NCBI RefSeq assembly: GCF_027922005.1
Contig: NZ_BSEV01000038.1
Location: 1-64,000 of the forward strand
From: Streptosporangium carneum
Lineage (GTDB): Bacteria > Actinomycetota > Actinomycetes > Streptosporangiales > Streptosporangiaceae
Length of the DNA stretch: 64,000 bases
Direction: 5' to 3'
Every line of letters begins with the position of its first letter. Positions within the stretch are counted from its first letter, which is position 1. Positions 44,791 to 54,170 of the stretch are shown in pieces. Position numbers and translations under genes: made by a program. The notes under the pieces are model-generated. The model saw only the letters and a list, made by a program, of their open reading frames with translations, was not told where the DNA came from and searched no databases.

Positions 44791-45693
44791 ATGATTGACC
44801 CCTTCCGTATGTTCCATGTGCGGGTGAGCGACCTGAAGCGGCTCAGCCCTTCGTTCCTGCGCGTCACCTTCACCGGCGACGACCTCCACCTGTTCGCGGA
44901 CAACGGCCTGGACCAGCGCATCAAACTCGTCCTGCCGCTGCCGGAGCACGGGCTGACCCACCTGCCGACCGGCTCCGACTGGTACACCCGCTGGCGCGAG
45001 CTCCCCGGCGAGCTGCGCAACCCCTTCCGCACCTACACCGCCAGAGCGGTCAGAGCCGAGTTGCACGAGGTGGACGTCGACATCGTCATGCACGAGGGAC
45101 ACGGCGACCACGGTCCTGTCGCGCGCTGGGCCCGCGCGGCTCGCCCCGGCGACGAGGCCGCGCTGCTGGGCCCCGACGCCCGCCACGACGGCGAACCCCA
45201 GGGAATCGAGTTCCACCTGCCGGAGGGCGACGGCCCCGTGCTGCTGGCCGGTGACGAGACCGCGGTGCCCGCGATCGCCTCGATCCTGGAGCGCATGCCC
45301 CGTGACCGCTCGGGGGAGGCGCTGCTGGAGGTGCCGTACGGAGCGGACGTCCTGGAGCTCGACGCGCCCGACGGCCTGGTCGTCACCTGGCTGCCGCGCG
45401 ACGGCGCCGAGCACGGCGGCAGGCTTGTGCCCGCCGTACGGGCCGCCGCCGACCGGCTGCTGCCCTCCCTGTCCTCTCCCCAGCGGCTCGCGGACGTCGA
45501 CGTCGACGTCGAGCTGCTGTGGGAGGTGCCTGAGGAAGGGCAGGCGACTCACCCGCTCTACGCGTGGCTGGCCGGTGAGGCGGCCGTCATCAAGACGCTC
45601 CGCCGCCACCTGGTCGCCGAGCGCGGCCTGGACCGGCGGGCGGTGGCGTTCATGGGCTACTGGCGCATGGGACGCTCCGAACGGTCCGAGTGA
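44791..45693 (+). CDS. Siderophore-interacting protein (FAD/NAD(P)H ferric-siderophore reductase)
   Basis: 300 residues. The N-terminal FAD-binding barrel has NPFRTYTARAVR (the R-x-Y-T flavin motif) and the C-terminal half has GDETAVPAIASIL and a final FMGYWRMGR, both signatures of ViuB-like siderophore reductases. These enzymes release iron from imported ferric siderophores in the cytosol. GAGAGGGAAG lies upstream of ATG 44791. The iron box supports induction under iron limitation. No siderophore synthesis or uptake genes adjoin. Confidence 0.93.
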   Translation: MIDPFRMFHVRVSDLKRLSPSFLRVTFTGDDLHLFADNGLDQRIKLVLPLPEHGLTHLPTGSDWYTRWRELPGELRNPFRTYTARAVRAELHEVDVDIVMHEGHGDHGPVARWARAARPGDEAALLGPDARHDGEPQGIEFHLPEGDGPVLLAGDETAVPAIASILERMPRDRSGEALLEVPYGADVLELDAPDGLVVTWLPRDGAEHGGRLVPAVRAAADRLLPSLSSPQRLADVDVDVELLWEVPEEGQATHPLYAWLAGEAAVIKTLRRHLVAERGLDRRAVAFMGYWRMGRSERSE

Positions 45694-46013
45694 CGCCTCC
45701 CCGCCCGATGCGAACGGCCGGGCCGGGGCGGAGTGGGAACACGCTCTCTCGGGAGACGTCCCGGCCTCCTTTCCTGCTGGTCGCCCTCTGGAACCGGCGG
45801 ACCGTCTCGGCCCCGCCCCGGAATGCCCGGGACCCCATAGGATCGCGTTCGCGAGGGTCCTGCTCTCCACACCGGAGGCGATCAGTGTGGAGACCCGACC
45901 CACCGCATCTGCCCCCACAAGAATCATGGGGCTGGACGGCCGGTCGAAGGTGTGGCCTGACCGCAGCTGGTGATCGTGACGGGATGGCCGAAAGCGGGGG
46001 CGGGAGCCGGGAA

Positions 46014-47129
46014 ATGAGACATGACCTTCGGCGACTGACGAACCGCGCGTGGCTCTTCCGGCTTCTCGCGGCCGTGGTGGCGTTCACGGCCATGGTTTGC
46101 ACGGCTTCCGCCTGCACCGTCGGCGTCACCGGCCACCGCCCCTCTCCCCCGCCCGGCGGGCCGCCGCGGCCGCCCGAGCTGGACGCCGCGTCCGAGGTGT
46201 GGCCCGAGGCGACGTTCACAGTGCCCTCGAGCCTCGGAGGAGAGCCGACCGTTCAGCCGGTCGCCATACTTGGCGCGAATCAGGTCCTCATGGTCGCCCC
46301 GCTCAGCACGCGCCCCCGGTTCGTGACGTACGACCTCAGGACGGGACGGCACCGCGTGCTGGCCACGGCTCCCGAGTGGAGCGACTGCGACCTGTGTTTC
46401 GAGATCAGAAGCGTGGCTGTGAGCGAGACGCGGATCACCTGGACCGCCGGGATCTACCGTTCCGAGCCCTGGAACGCGGGCAAGCGGCACGTCGAGCTGT
46501 GGACCATGCCTCGCTCCGGCGGACGGATGCGCCTGGTGACCTGGCTGACGGGCCACGGCGACCTCCCCTTCCACGACGAACTGACGGTCGACGAGGACCA
46601 GGCCCTCTGGCGCGACGAAGCCCGCGCTTACCGGATCCCCCTCTCAGGAGGAAAGGCGATGGAGGTTCCGTTCACCACCGGCATGCCGCCCGCGCCTCAG
46701 CCTGATCCGGATCTGGACGACCAGGTGTGCGGAGTCGAGTGGTGCGTGGGAAGGGTTCCTCCCCGCGCCTACGAGCTGACCACGATGGTCGTGCGGCGCA
46801 GGGACGGCTCAGGCCGGGTCACCGTTCCCGCCTCGTCGGGAGGCCCGCTGATCGGGGACAGATTCGGCCTTTTCGGCCTGCCGTACGTGTACGGACCCGG
46901 TCCGGTCGAGATCTTCTCCGACGGCCCGGAGTCGGCCGCCGTGCTGTACGACCGGTGTGCCGGCACGTCGGCGCTCGTGGGGGCGCAGGGGAAGAAGGAT
47001 CGCTCCCATGAGATCACTCAGGGAGCGTCCGTCCCCGGTGAGCCGATCCTGTTCTGGATGCAACAGGACGAGAAGCGGTACACCGTACTGGACCTGGCGC
47101 GCGTCCCCGACCAGCCGTGCGGGCGCTGA
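46014..47129 (+). CDS. Putative lipoprotein with beta-propeller-like body
   Basis: 371 residues; ATG 46014 follows GGGAG. The signal peptide ends with the lipobox TASAC (Cys about 35), then a Pro-rich spacer. The body is beta-rich with repeated turns such as RFVTYDLRTGRHRVL, VELWTMPRSGGRMRLV and AYRIPLSGGKAME, which resemble blades of a TolB/WD-type propeller. No catalytic motif recognised. The 320-bp gap before it contains no supported feature. Confidence 0.75.
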   Translation: MRHDLRRLTNRAWLFRLLAAVVAFTAMVCTASACTVGVTGHRPSPPPGGPPRPPELDAASEVWPEATFTVPSSLGGEPTVQPVAILGANQVLMVAPLSTRPRFVTYDLRTGRHRVLATAPEWSDCDLCFEIRSVAVSETRITWTAGIYRSEPWNAGKRHVELWTMPRSGGRMRLVTWLTGHGDLPFHDELTVDEDQALWRDEARAYRIPLSGGKAMEVPFTTGMPPAPQPDPDLDDQVCGVEWCVGRVPPRAYELTTMVVRRRDGSGRVTVPASSGGPLIGDRFGLFGLPYVYGPGPVEIFSDGPESAAVLYDRCAGTSALVGAQGKKDRSHEITQGASVPGEPILFWMQQDEKRYTVLDLARVPDQPCGR

Positions 47130-47480
47130 GTCACGCGAGCGGTCGGCAGGACCACCGGCACGCCTCTCCTGCAGTTCCCTGCCTTTTCCTGCGATTCCTC
47201 GCCAACGTCCGACGACAAACCCTCACATCACATCCGATGGCGAAATTTCCGGTATCAACCCATTTGCTATGAGTGCGATGGATCTGTCCTCCCCGAGATT
47301 GAAAGCGCCCCCGAGGCTGGAGGCGAAGGGGGAGGGCGGGCCCGGCCGGCGGAGATCTCTGTTTTTCGCCGAATCGAAATCCGCAAAACATGGCGGTGAG
47401 CTGGCGGAAGGTGTGATGCGAGACGTTGATCACTAATTTTGCCCGCATGGGTCTTTTGGAAGCGGGCAGTCTTCCCCGCG

Positions 47481-47528
47481 CCCCGCCGGGGGATCACGCT
47501 CGACCGGTGATCCTCGCTCCCGGCGGGG
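47481..47528. promoter_or_regulatory. Large two-part hairpin upstream of secreted Pro/Thr-rich gene
   Basis: CCCCGCCGGG-GGATCAC (47481-47497) pairs with GTGATCC (47507-47513) and, after a five-base bulge, CCCGGCGGGG (47519-47528). It ends 60 bp before the start codon, so it may be a 5'-UTR element or the terminator of an upstream transcript. The rest of the gap 47130-47480 shows nothing clear. Confidence 0.5.
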
Positions 47529-47588
47529 CAGGCAGAGGCACTCCTTCAGTGCTGCCGTCAATCCGGACAAAGCCCGATGGAGGACATG

Positions 47589-48467
47589 ATGACGCCAACG
47601 AACTCTGACAAGCAGGGTGAGATCTCGTCGACCGGTCTGGGCAGACCGCGTCGGCGCGTCCCCCGCTCCCTGGCCCTCGCCGCCGCCGCAGTGCTGGTGG
47701 CGTCGGGCGGAGTGGGGGTGTCCGCGGCGTCGGCGGCGTCGCCGGCGCCCGTGCCGACAGAATCGGGGACACCGACACCGACACCCACGGCGACGGTGAG
47801 CGGCACCCCCACGGAGACCCCTGTCCCGACCCCCACCCCCACTCCGACCCTCTCCCCCACGCCGACTCCCACCGCCACCACGGCGCCTCGCGTGCCCCCG
47901 GTGGCGTTCCCCGGCACGCTGCACGGCGAGTTCGTCCTACCGGCGAAGGACGGCTGCGGCTTCACGGTGTTCACCCAGACCGGTGAGGCGACGGCTGTGG
48001 CAGAGGACTCGATCACCGTGAGAAGCCAGGACGGCTTCGAGAGGACGTACACGGTCGACGACTCCACCCGGATCCTCTCGGGCCGGCGGGGCAACGAGGT
48101 CAGGCAGGGCGACTGGGTGTCGGTGACCTCCGCGGCCGCGGAGGAGACGGCGACGGCCGCCTACGTCTTCGACCTGTCGCGCCCCAGCAGGAGCTTCTGG
48201 CGCAACCAGGGCCGGTGGTTCCCCAAGCAGTGGCGGACCGGCGGCAAGTGGCGCACGCCCACCCCCTGCCCCACCCCCTCGGCGACCCCCACGCTTCCTC
48301 CCGCCAGCCCGCCCGCCCCGACGCCCACGGACCTTCCGACGACTCCTCCCGAGACCCCGACGACGACTCCGACCACCCCCACTGACACTCCGACGACGCC
48401 CGCCCCCGAACCGACTCCCACGGCGACGGACACGGCGCCCCCCGCTCCGACGCCCCCGACTCCCTGA
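47589..48467 (+). CDS. Secreted Pro/Thr-rich protein with DUF5666-like domain
   Basis: 292 residues from the ATG five bases after GGAGG; two ATG codons upstream are less well spaced. A long basic signal peptide ends near ASA. Two Pro/Thr repeat tracts (about 42-95 and 225-292; TPTPTPT-type) flank a compact domain (about 110-200) with GEATAVAEDSITVRSQDG, YTVDDSTRIL and RQGDWVSVTS, the layout of DUF5666-like beta barrels. The tracts suggest a cell-wall-spanning or glycosylated extracellular protein. Function unknown. Confidence 0.75.
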   Translation: MTPTNSDKQGEISSTGLGRPRRRVPRSLALAAAAVLVASGGVGVSAASAASPAPVPTESGTPTPTPTATVSGTPTETPVPTPTPTPTLSPTPTPTATTAPRVPPVAFPGTLHGEFVLPAKDGCGFTVFTQTGEATAVAEDSITVRSQDGFERTYTVDDSTRILSGRRGNEVRQGDWVSVTSAAAEETATAAYVFDLSRPSRSFWRNQGRWFPKQWRTGGKWRTPTPCPTPSATPTLPPASPPAPTPTDLPTTPPETPTTTPTTPTDTPTTPAPEPTPTATDTAPPAPTPPTP

Positions 48468-48534
48468 CCTTCCCCCTCAAAGCGCGCTCACGACGTCGAG
48501 CGTCTCAACGCTCCATGACGTCGAGCGCTTTCAT

Positions 48535-48567
48535 GACGGCCGCGGCAGACCCCCCGCCGCGGCCGTC
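48535..48567. terminator. Hairpin terminator
   Basis: GACGGCCGCGGC and GCCGCGGCCGTC form a perfect 12-bp stem with a nine-base loop, 67 bp after the stop of the Pro/Thr-rich gene. Confidence 0.8.
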
Positions 48568-48699
48568 TCCCCTTCTCCCGCGCCGGCCGACGGACAGCGA
48601 CGTCAAGGTGGAGGCAGCACGTTCGAACAGATGTCTTCGTCTTCACGAGGCGGACCAGCCGGAAAGCGCACCCGGAGCAGCCCCCGTCTGGCCGGCGGG

Positions 48700-48904
48700 A
48701 AGCCGCCCCGTCGTTCACGAGAACAGACGCGGTGTGGACGTTCCCGGCTCCGGCCTCGTCCTGGAGGGCGAAACGCTGAAGACAGGCGGTGGATACGCCG
48801 ACTGGAACGTCCCGCCTCCCTCCGGCCTGACCATGCCGAATGAATGCGTGGCCGACGGGACGGCGTTCGTGGTCAATCCGCACAGCCGGATAACCACCCG
48901 GTAG
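48700..48904 (+). pseudogene. Possible coding fragment of unknown origin
   Basis: A frame with good codon use reads GVDVPGSGLVLEGETLKTGG and continues to FVVNPHSRITTR at the stop (48902-48904). No start with a ribosome site was found and it begins after a terminator. It is probably a fragment; not recognised. The remaining sequence up to 49055 holds nothing I can support. Confidence 0.25.
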
Positions 48905-49055
48905 GCCCCCTTCTCACCGTCCGGCGTACTGCCGGCACAACCGGGCCACGCCGTGGCGGACGTCAGAACCACCGGCCGCCCTCGACATGTGGGGAGCGAC
49001 CGACCTGATCCCGCTGCCGCGCACCACGGCGATGATGACGAGATGTCGGACCGCG

Positions 49056-50447
49056 TTACCCGGTGGCAGCGGGGGACGGTGCGGGCGACAGCGACAGCCC
49101 GGCGTAGATCTCGTCGAGAACCGTCGGCAGCAGGGCGTTCGCCGTGGTCCTGCCCTCAGGTGACAGGGTCAGGTTCGTCCATATCACGAGCGTCACGTCG
49201 TTGTCCGCGTCGTAGCCGATGAACGAGTTGAAGCCCGGAAGTTCACCGCCGTGGTAGTACATCGAGGCGTTCGGCCCGAAACGTTGATAGGCGATGCCGT
49301 AACCGTATCGCTGCCCGCCGGGCCTGTTCGGGGCCTCGGGTTGCAGGCTGTGAAGCCACTGTCGCTGGTACTCGGCGTTCAGGACCTTGCCGGAGACCAG
49401 CGCTCGGATCCACGTGGCCAGGTCGTCCGCCGTGGAGATGGCGCCGCCGGCGGCCGTGGCGTAGGAGGGGTTCTGGTCGGTGTAGTCGACGGGCTGAAGC
49501 GTTCCGTTCCGGGCGGCGGTCCGCATGTCGGCGGGGTACGGCTTGTCGACCAGCGCGTAGGAGGATCCGCCGTACATGTAGCCGTGCGAGTGGCGACCCG
49601 GGATGGAGTTGTCGTCGGCGGCGGGAAGCGAGGTCCGCCGCAGCCCGAGCGGGCCGAACAGTCGGTCCTGGAGTTGCCCGGCCAATGGGCGCCCCCCGGC
49701 CTTCTCGGCGATCAGGCCCAGCAACGCGTAGTTGGTGTTGCTGTAGTCGTAGGACGTGCCGGGCCGGAACCGCGGCGGGTGCCGGAACGCGATGGCCAGC
49801 ACCTCCTGCGGGGTCCAGATCCTCGTCGGGTCGGCGTCCAGAGCCGCCGCTACCTCGGGCGCGTCCGTGTAGTCGTAAAGCCCGCTCCGCATCTTCAGCA
49901 GCTCTGTGACGGTGATGTTCTTGCCGTTGGGCACATCCAGGACGTACTTGGACACCGGGTCGTCGAACCGGAGCCTGCCGTCCTGGGCGAGCAGCACGAT
50001 CAACGCCGCCGTCATGGTCTTGGTGTTCGAGGCGACCCGGACCCGGGTGTCCGCGTCCGGCGGCGTTCGCGTGCCCAGCTCTGTGGTGCCGACCTTCGCT
50101 TCGAAGGTCCCCCGCGGGGTGCGTAGCAGGACCACCGCCCCGGGGATCAGCAGCTTCTTGGCGGCGGCGTCCACGACGGCCTGGAACGCGGCCGGATCGA
50201 CGGGCTTCAGCGCCGGCCGCCTCGGTGCCGGACGGGTCGCGGTCGGCGCGCCGGGCTGCGGTGAACGGGTCGGCCCGATCGACGTGTCCGACAGTGCCGT
50301 GGTCGTCGGCCCGGAAGTGAGCGAGCAACTCGCGATCAGGAGCGCGACGCAGGACGCGAGCCGGCCGATGCGGGCAGGGCGCGCTTTCCCGGAGCGACGT
50401 CCTCCGTGGCGCGCGCCCAGTTCGTTCTTCGCCTGGGAAACTCTCAT
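49056..50447 (-). CDS. Serine hydrolase, class C beta-lactamase / D,D-peptidase family, lipoprotein
   Basis: 463 residues from ATG 50447 (GAGG six bases upstream); an in-frame GTG lies at 50459. A long basic n-region leads to the lipobox IASC. The catalytic set of the family is complete: SNTK (Ser nucleophile and Lys), YSN within YDYSNTNYALLG, and HGG in YYHGGELPGF. The fold covers about residues 85-450. Proteins like this are D-Ala-D-Ala carboxypeptidases, esterases or EstB-like enzymes more often than true beta-lactamases. A perfect palindrome lies about 90 bp upstream and is the likely control site. Confidence 0.9.
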   Translation of the reverse strand: MRVSQAKNELGARHGGRRSGKARPARIGRLASCVALLIASCSLTSGPTTTALSDTSIGPTRSPQPGAPTATRPAPRRPALKPVDPAAFQAVVDAAAKKLLIPGAVVLLRTPRGTFEAKVGTTELGTRTPPDADTRVRVASNTKTMTAALIVLLAQDGRLRFDDPVSKYVLDVPNGKNITVTELLKMRSGLYDYTDAPEVAAALDADPTRIWTPQEVLAIAFRHPPRFRPGTSYDYSNTNYALLGLIAEKAGGRPLAGQLQDRLFGPLGLRRTSLPAADDNSIPGRHSHGYMYGGSSYALVDKPYPADMRTAARNGTLQPVDYTDQNPSYATAAGGAISTADDLATWIRALVSGKVLNAEYQRQWLHSLQPEAPNRPGGQRYGYGIAYQRFGPNASMYYHGGELPGFNSFIGYDADNDVTLVIWTNLTLSPEGRTTANALLPTVLDEIYAGLSLSPAPSPAATG

Positions 50448-50537
50448 CGTCGGCCTCACAGCCCTTACCCCGGGAACCGGGTGCCGTACCGATGAGCCGC
50501 ACCAGGTGAATCGAAAATTTCAGCATCCCCGCGGCCT

Positions 50538-50565
50538 CGTAGATCAGGTCATGACCTGATCTACG
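50538..50565. promoter_or_regulatory. Perfect 28-bp palindrome upstream of the serine hydrolase
   Basis: The left half CGTAGATCAGGTCA is followed without spacer by its exact complement TGACCTGATCTACG. It lies between the serine hydrolase start (50447) and the amidase stop (50641). The uninterrupted symmetry favours a dimeric protein-binding site over a hairpin; it could also serve as terminator for the amidase. Confidence 0.65.
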
Positions 50566-50640
50566 CCCGCGTCCGGCGCTTCCTGAGCACCGCCCCGCCG
50601 ACGTGGGCGGGGCGGTGCGGCCGCTCGGTGAGGAGGCCTG

Positions 50641-52245
50641 TCAGGGCAGCGTCCGCAGGTAGGTCGGCGGCTTGCGCACCTGGCCGGCCTGCTCGAACGC
50701 GTACCCCAGGGCGATCAGGGTCGGCTCGGACAGGCGTCCGCCGAAGAAGGTGACGCCCAGAGGCAGGACGTTCCTGGCGTATCCGCCGGGGACCGTGATC
50801 GCGGGGTAGCCGGAGACGGCCGAGGGCGTGGAGGAGGCGACGAAGTCGGTGAAGTCGTCGCCCTTGGTCAGGCTGGTCAGCCAGGCTCCGTTGTTGGTCG
50901 GCGCGAGCACCGCGTCGAGCCGGTTCTCGGCCACCACGGAGTCGATCGCCTTGCGGGCGAGCGAGGTCGCCTTCTCCCTGAACGCACGGTATTCGGGATC
51001 GTTCAGGTCGCCGGTGGTCGCCTGCGACTGTTCGAACAGCTCCTGCCCGAAGTGCCGGAGCTCGCTCGAGGCGTGCCGCTTGTTGAACTCGATCAGGCCG
51101 GCCAGATCGGCCGGGTGCCGCCCGGGAGTCTCGGCCAGATAGGCGTTCATGTCGTGCTTGAACTCGGTCATCAGGGCCGGGAACTCCACCTCGCCGACCT
51201 GGTCCATTCCCGCCAGCTCGAGATTGTCGACCACGGTCGCGCCCTTCGCCCTGAGCGTGGCGACGGCGGCGTCCAGGGTGGCGAGCACCTCCCGGTTGCC
51301 TCCCGCGGCCGACCGCCAGACGCCGACGCGTGCGCCGGCCAGCGCGTCCGGCTTCAGCGCCTTGAGATAGTCACGATCACCCCCCGGCACGGTGGCCGGG
51401 TCACGCGGGTCCACGCCCTGAATGACCGAGAGCACGGCGGCCGCGTCGGTGACGTTCCTGGTGATGGGGCCCGCGGTGTCCTGCGCCAGGGAGATCGGGA
51501 CCACTCCTGCGCGGCTGACCAGGCCGAGGGTGGGCTTGACGCCGACGACGCCGTTGACCCCCGCCGGGCAGACGATCGAGCCGTCGGTCTCGGTGCCGAT
51601 GGTGACCGCGGCCAGGCTCGCGGCGGCGGCGATCGCCGAGCCGCTGCTCGATCCGCAGGGGTTGCGGTCCAGGACATAGGGGTTGTTGGCCTGGCCACCG
51701 ACCGCGCTCCAACCGCTGGAGGAGGGGCTGGAGCGGAAGTTGGCCCATTCCGACAGGTTGGCCTTGCCGAGGATCACCGCGCCCGCCGCGCGCAGCCGCT
51801 GGACCAGGAAGGCGTCACGGGCCGGGCGGGAGCCGAGCAACGCCAGGGAGCCGGCGGTCGTGCGGAGCTGCCCGGCGGTGCCGATGTTGTCCTTGAGCAG
51901 GACCGGGATGCCCTCCAGGGGGCCGCGCGCACCGCGACGCCGCCGCCGGTCGCTCTGTTCCGCCTCGCGCAGCGCCGCCGGGTTGGTCGCGATGACCGCG
52001 TGCAGCAACGGGTCCACCGTACGGATGCGGTCGAGATAGAACCGGGTGAGCGTCGCCGAGTCGAAGCGTCCCCGGTTCATGGCGCGTTGCATGTCGAGGA
52101 CGGTCGCGCGGTCGAGGTCCAGTCCGCGCAGGGTGGTGCCGGCAGGTGGCGTGGCCGCCTCGTGGGCGTGCGCCGGGGCGGCCACGGACAGCCCGACGGC
52201 GAGTGTCATCGCAGCCAGCCATCGCGCGGGGTGTGTGGGAGTCAT
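50641..52245 (-). CDS. Secreted amidase-signature enzyme
   Basis: 534 residues. A signal peptide (cleaved near AHA-H27) precedes the amidase-signature fold. The Ser-cisSer-Lys triad is visible: K118 in PVLLKDNIG, the cis-Ser in PCGSSSGSA (197-204) and the nucleophile S223 in GTETDGSI. The closest functional relatives are peptide amidases and aryl acylamidases that act outside the cell. The first ATG has no obvious ribosome site. The 258-bp gap upstream (52246-52503) has an AT-rich stretch that may hold its promoter. Confidence 0.93.
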   Translation of the reverse strand: MTPTHPARWLAAMTLAVGLSVAAPAHAHEAATPPAGTTLRGLDLDRATVLDMQRAMNRGRFDSATLTRFYLDRIRTVDPLLHAVIATNPAALREAEQSDRRRRRGARGPLEGIPVLLKDNIGTAGQLRTTAGSLALLGSRPARDAFLVQRLRAAGAVILGKANLSEWANFRSSPSSSGWSAVGGQANNPYVLDRNPCGSSSGSAIAAAASLAAVTIGTETDGSIVCPAGVNGVVGVKPTLGLVSRAGVVPISLAQDTAGPITRNVTDAAAVLSVIQGVDPRDPATVPGGDRDYLKALKPDALAGARVGVWRSAAGGNREVLATLDAAVATLRAKGATVVDNLELAGMDQVGEVEFPALMTEFKHDMNAYLAETPGRHPADLAGLIEFNKRHASSELRHFGQELFEQSQATTGDLNDPEYRAFREKATSLARKAIDSVVAENRLDAVLAPTNNGAWLTSLTKGDDFTDFVASSTPSAVSGYPAITVPGGYARNVLPLGVTFFGGRLSEPTLIALGYAFEQAGQVRKPPTYLRTLP

Positions 52246-52503
52246 GGACGATCAGCGTAGCGATCATGATTTCTGATGAAAATATTTCCAATTCATACTT
52301 CTTGCTGATGTAGCGGTTGTGATGACCTTTCGTGGTGAAATACGGAGTCCCGATTCCGCAGGCTCTCCCAGAGGGACGATCCGCCCAGGCCAAGGGCCGA
52401 GGCACATGGCGGGGAACCACCGCTGGAACGACGGCTGAAACGACGGCCGGACCGCGGGCACGCACGGACCGGCGGGCCGCCTGCCTGGGTGACCTCCGGG
52501 GGA

Positions 52504-53751
52504 TCAGCCCGCCGACAGCGCGGACCCACTCCGGCCGATCATGTCGAGCAGAAGCTTCGCGGCCTGCTCCGCCCCGTCGGTGCGGACCGTCTCGGCCACG
52601 ACGGCCGCGCGGGCACCGGTCTCGGGGGCCAGGGCGATCTCGAGGACGGCCGGCAGGGACTCGGCGGTCGGCGTCGGACCGTCGTGTCCCGCGCCGATGC
52701 CCAGCTCGGTCACCCGGCCCGCCCAGTACGGCTGGTCCGCGACCTGGGGCACGATCACCTGCGGCGCCCCGGCACGGGCCGCCGTCGTCGTGGTGCCCGC
52801 GCCGCCGTGGTGCACGACCGCGGCCACCCGGCGGAACAGCGCCTGCTGGTTGACCTCACCGACGACGAAGCAGTCGTCCCGGTCGTCGATCAGGGCCAGG
52901 TCGGCCCAGCCGCTCCCGAGCAGGACGCGGCGATTCTGCGTCCGGACCGCTTCGATGACGGCCCGGGAGACCTCCTGCGCGTTCGCGCCCCGCATCGGCA
53001 TGCTGCCGAAGCCCACGTACACCGGCTTCGCACCGGCGGCCAGGAACGCCTCCAGGCCGGCCGGGAGCGGGCGCTCGTCCGGCCGGATCCACGCGCCGGT
53101 CTGCGTCACGTCGAGCTCCGGCGTCTCCTGCCACGGGCCCAGGACCGGGTCGGCCGCCAGGAACGGGTGACCGGTGAAGACGTGGTCGCGGACGCCGCTC
53201 ACCGGCGGCAGGCCGATCGAGGCCCGGTGGGTGTTGATCGTGTCGCCGAACAGGGCTTCCATGTGCTCGGCGTGCAGGTCCCACAGCCCCCGGTTGCCGG
53301 TCACCTCAGGGGGGATCACCTGGCCCGGCCGGCGAAGAGGCGGGTGGTGCGGCGACGGCAGGTAACACGGGGAGAATGAGGTGAACACATAGGGCACGCC
53401 CAGTTTCTCGGCCGCCGTCCGCGTACCGGCCAGGGCCGGGAACGAGCCGGTGGCCACCACCGCGGCGCAGCCCTCGGCCACCCCGGCGACCGCCTCGTAG
53501 GCCATGGCGGTCAGCTCGGCGGCGATGTCGGAAAGGCCCGCCTTCGCCTTGCCGGGGATCGCCCCCGTCGCCAGCGCGCGGATCGGCCAGCCGACGGGAC
53601 TCAGCGGCACGTCGACATCGTTCAGCAGCTCCGCGAAGTCCGGCGGCGCGCACACCCGCACCTCGGCGCCGAGCGCCCGTAGCCGCACCGCCAGCCCCGT
53701 CATCGGCTCGACGTCCCCGCGCGACCCGTAGGTCACCAACACAACGCGCAT
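52504..53751 (-). CDS. GT1-family glycosyltransferase (natural-product/macrolide type)
   Basis: 415 residues, GT-B fold. The N-terminal half has YGSRGDVEPMTGLAVRL and binds the acceptor. The C-terminal half has VYVGFGSMP and the nucleotide-sugar motif HHGGAGTTTTAARAGAP followed by QVIVPQVADQPYWA. Length and motifs match EryCIII/Gtf-type transferases and self-resistance macrolide glycosyltransferases. No biosynthetic cluster adjoins, so drug inactivation or sterol/lipid glycosylation is as likely as product tailoring. Confidence 0.92.
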   Translation of the reverse strand: MRVVLVTYGSRGDVEPMTGLAVRLRALGAEVRVCAPPDFAELLNDVDVPLSPVGWPIRALATGAIPGKAKAGLSDIAAELTAMAYEAVAGVAEGCAAVVATGSFPALAGTRTAAEKLGVPYVFTSFSPCYLPSPHHPPLRRPGQVIPPEVTGNRGLWDLHAEHMEALFGDTINTHRASIGLPPVSGVRDHVFTGHPFLAADPVLGPWQETPELDVTQTGAWIRPDERPLPAGLEAFLAAGAKPVYVGFGSMPMRGANAQEVSRAVIEAVRTQNRRVLLGSGWADLALIDDRDDCFVVGEVNQQALFRRVAAVVHHGGAGTTTTAARAGAPQVIVPQVADQPYWAGRVTELGIGAGHDGPTPTAESLPAVLEIALAPETGARAAVVAETVRTDGAEQAAKLLLDMIGRSGSALSAG

Positions 53752-53809
53752 TCCGCGGCCCCCGATCTCCGTACGTTCCGATGTCGAAGGGTGATTGTGC
53801 GGTACGACC

Positions 53810-53830
53810 GGGGCCTTGTGGCAAGGCCCC
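53810..53830. terminator. Perfect 9-bp hairpin upstream of glycosyltransferase
   Basis: GGGGCCTTG and CAAGGCCCC enclose TGG. It lies 59 bp upstream of the glycosyltransferase start, so it may be a 5'-UTR element of that gene. The remaining 53831-54170 shows an AT-rich run (TTTTTTTATT near 53880) but no gene. Confidence 0.5.
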
Positions 53831-54170
53831 CCATGCGCTATACGTTGGTAGTGGCAGGGAGCGGATATCCCCCTTGCCTTTTTTTATTGCTTCGCCGCCC
53901 AGCAGGCGATCTCCTCCCGCCTGGGGAGACGACTCCGATCAGCTACTTCGAGGCTGATCGGGGTGTCGTCAAGAGTCGTGTCATCGGGCACGCGCGATCG
54001 TGTTGATCCTGGCAACGGCTTCCGCAGCGTGACCGGCTCACCCGGCAGAACGTGCATTCCATAGGTTCTGCGTGTAACGGCCGTGGACCGTGTTGGTCGA
54101 CCAGCTCCGGGGAACCCCACCTGGTCCTCCACGAGAGCACTGCTCGGTCGTACTACGATCATGCCTCACT

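Noticed and set aside
45694..46013. Upstream in-frame extension of the propeller-like lipoprotein
   Set aside because: It would place 108 residues before a clear lipoprotein signal peptide; ATG 46014 with GGGAG is the sound start.
48515..48700. ATG 48515 as start of a 129-residue gene
   Set aside because: The frame's first part runs through a strong terminator hairpin (48535-48567) and has no ribosome site; only the later part looks coding and was listed as a fragment.
49251..50126. Plus-strand frame opposite the serine hydrolase
   Set aside because: The minus strand contains the complete SxxK, YSN and HGG motif set.
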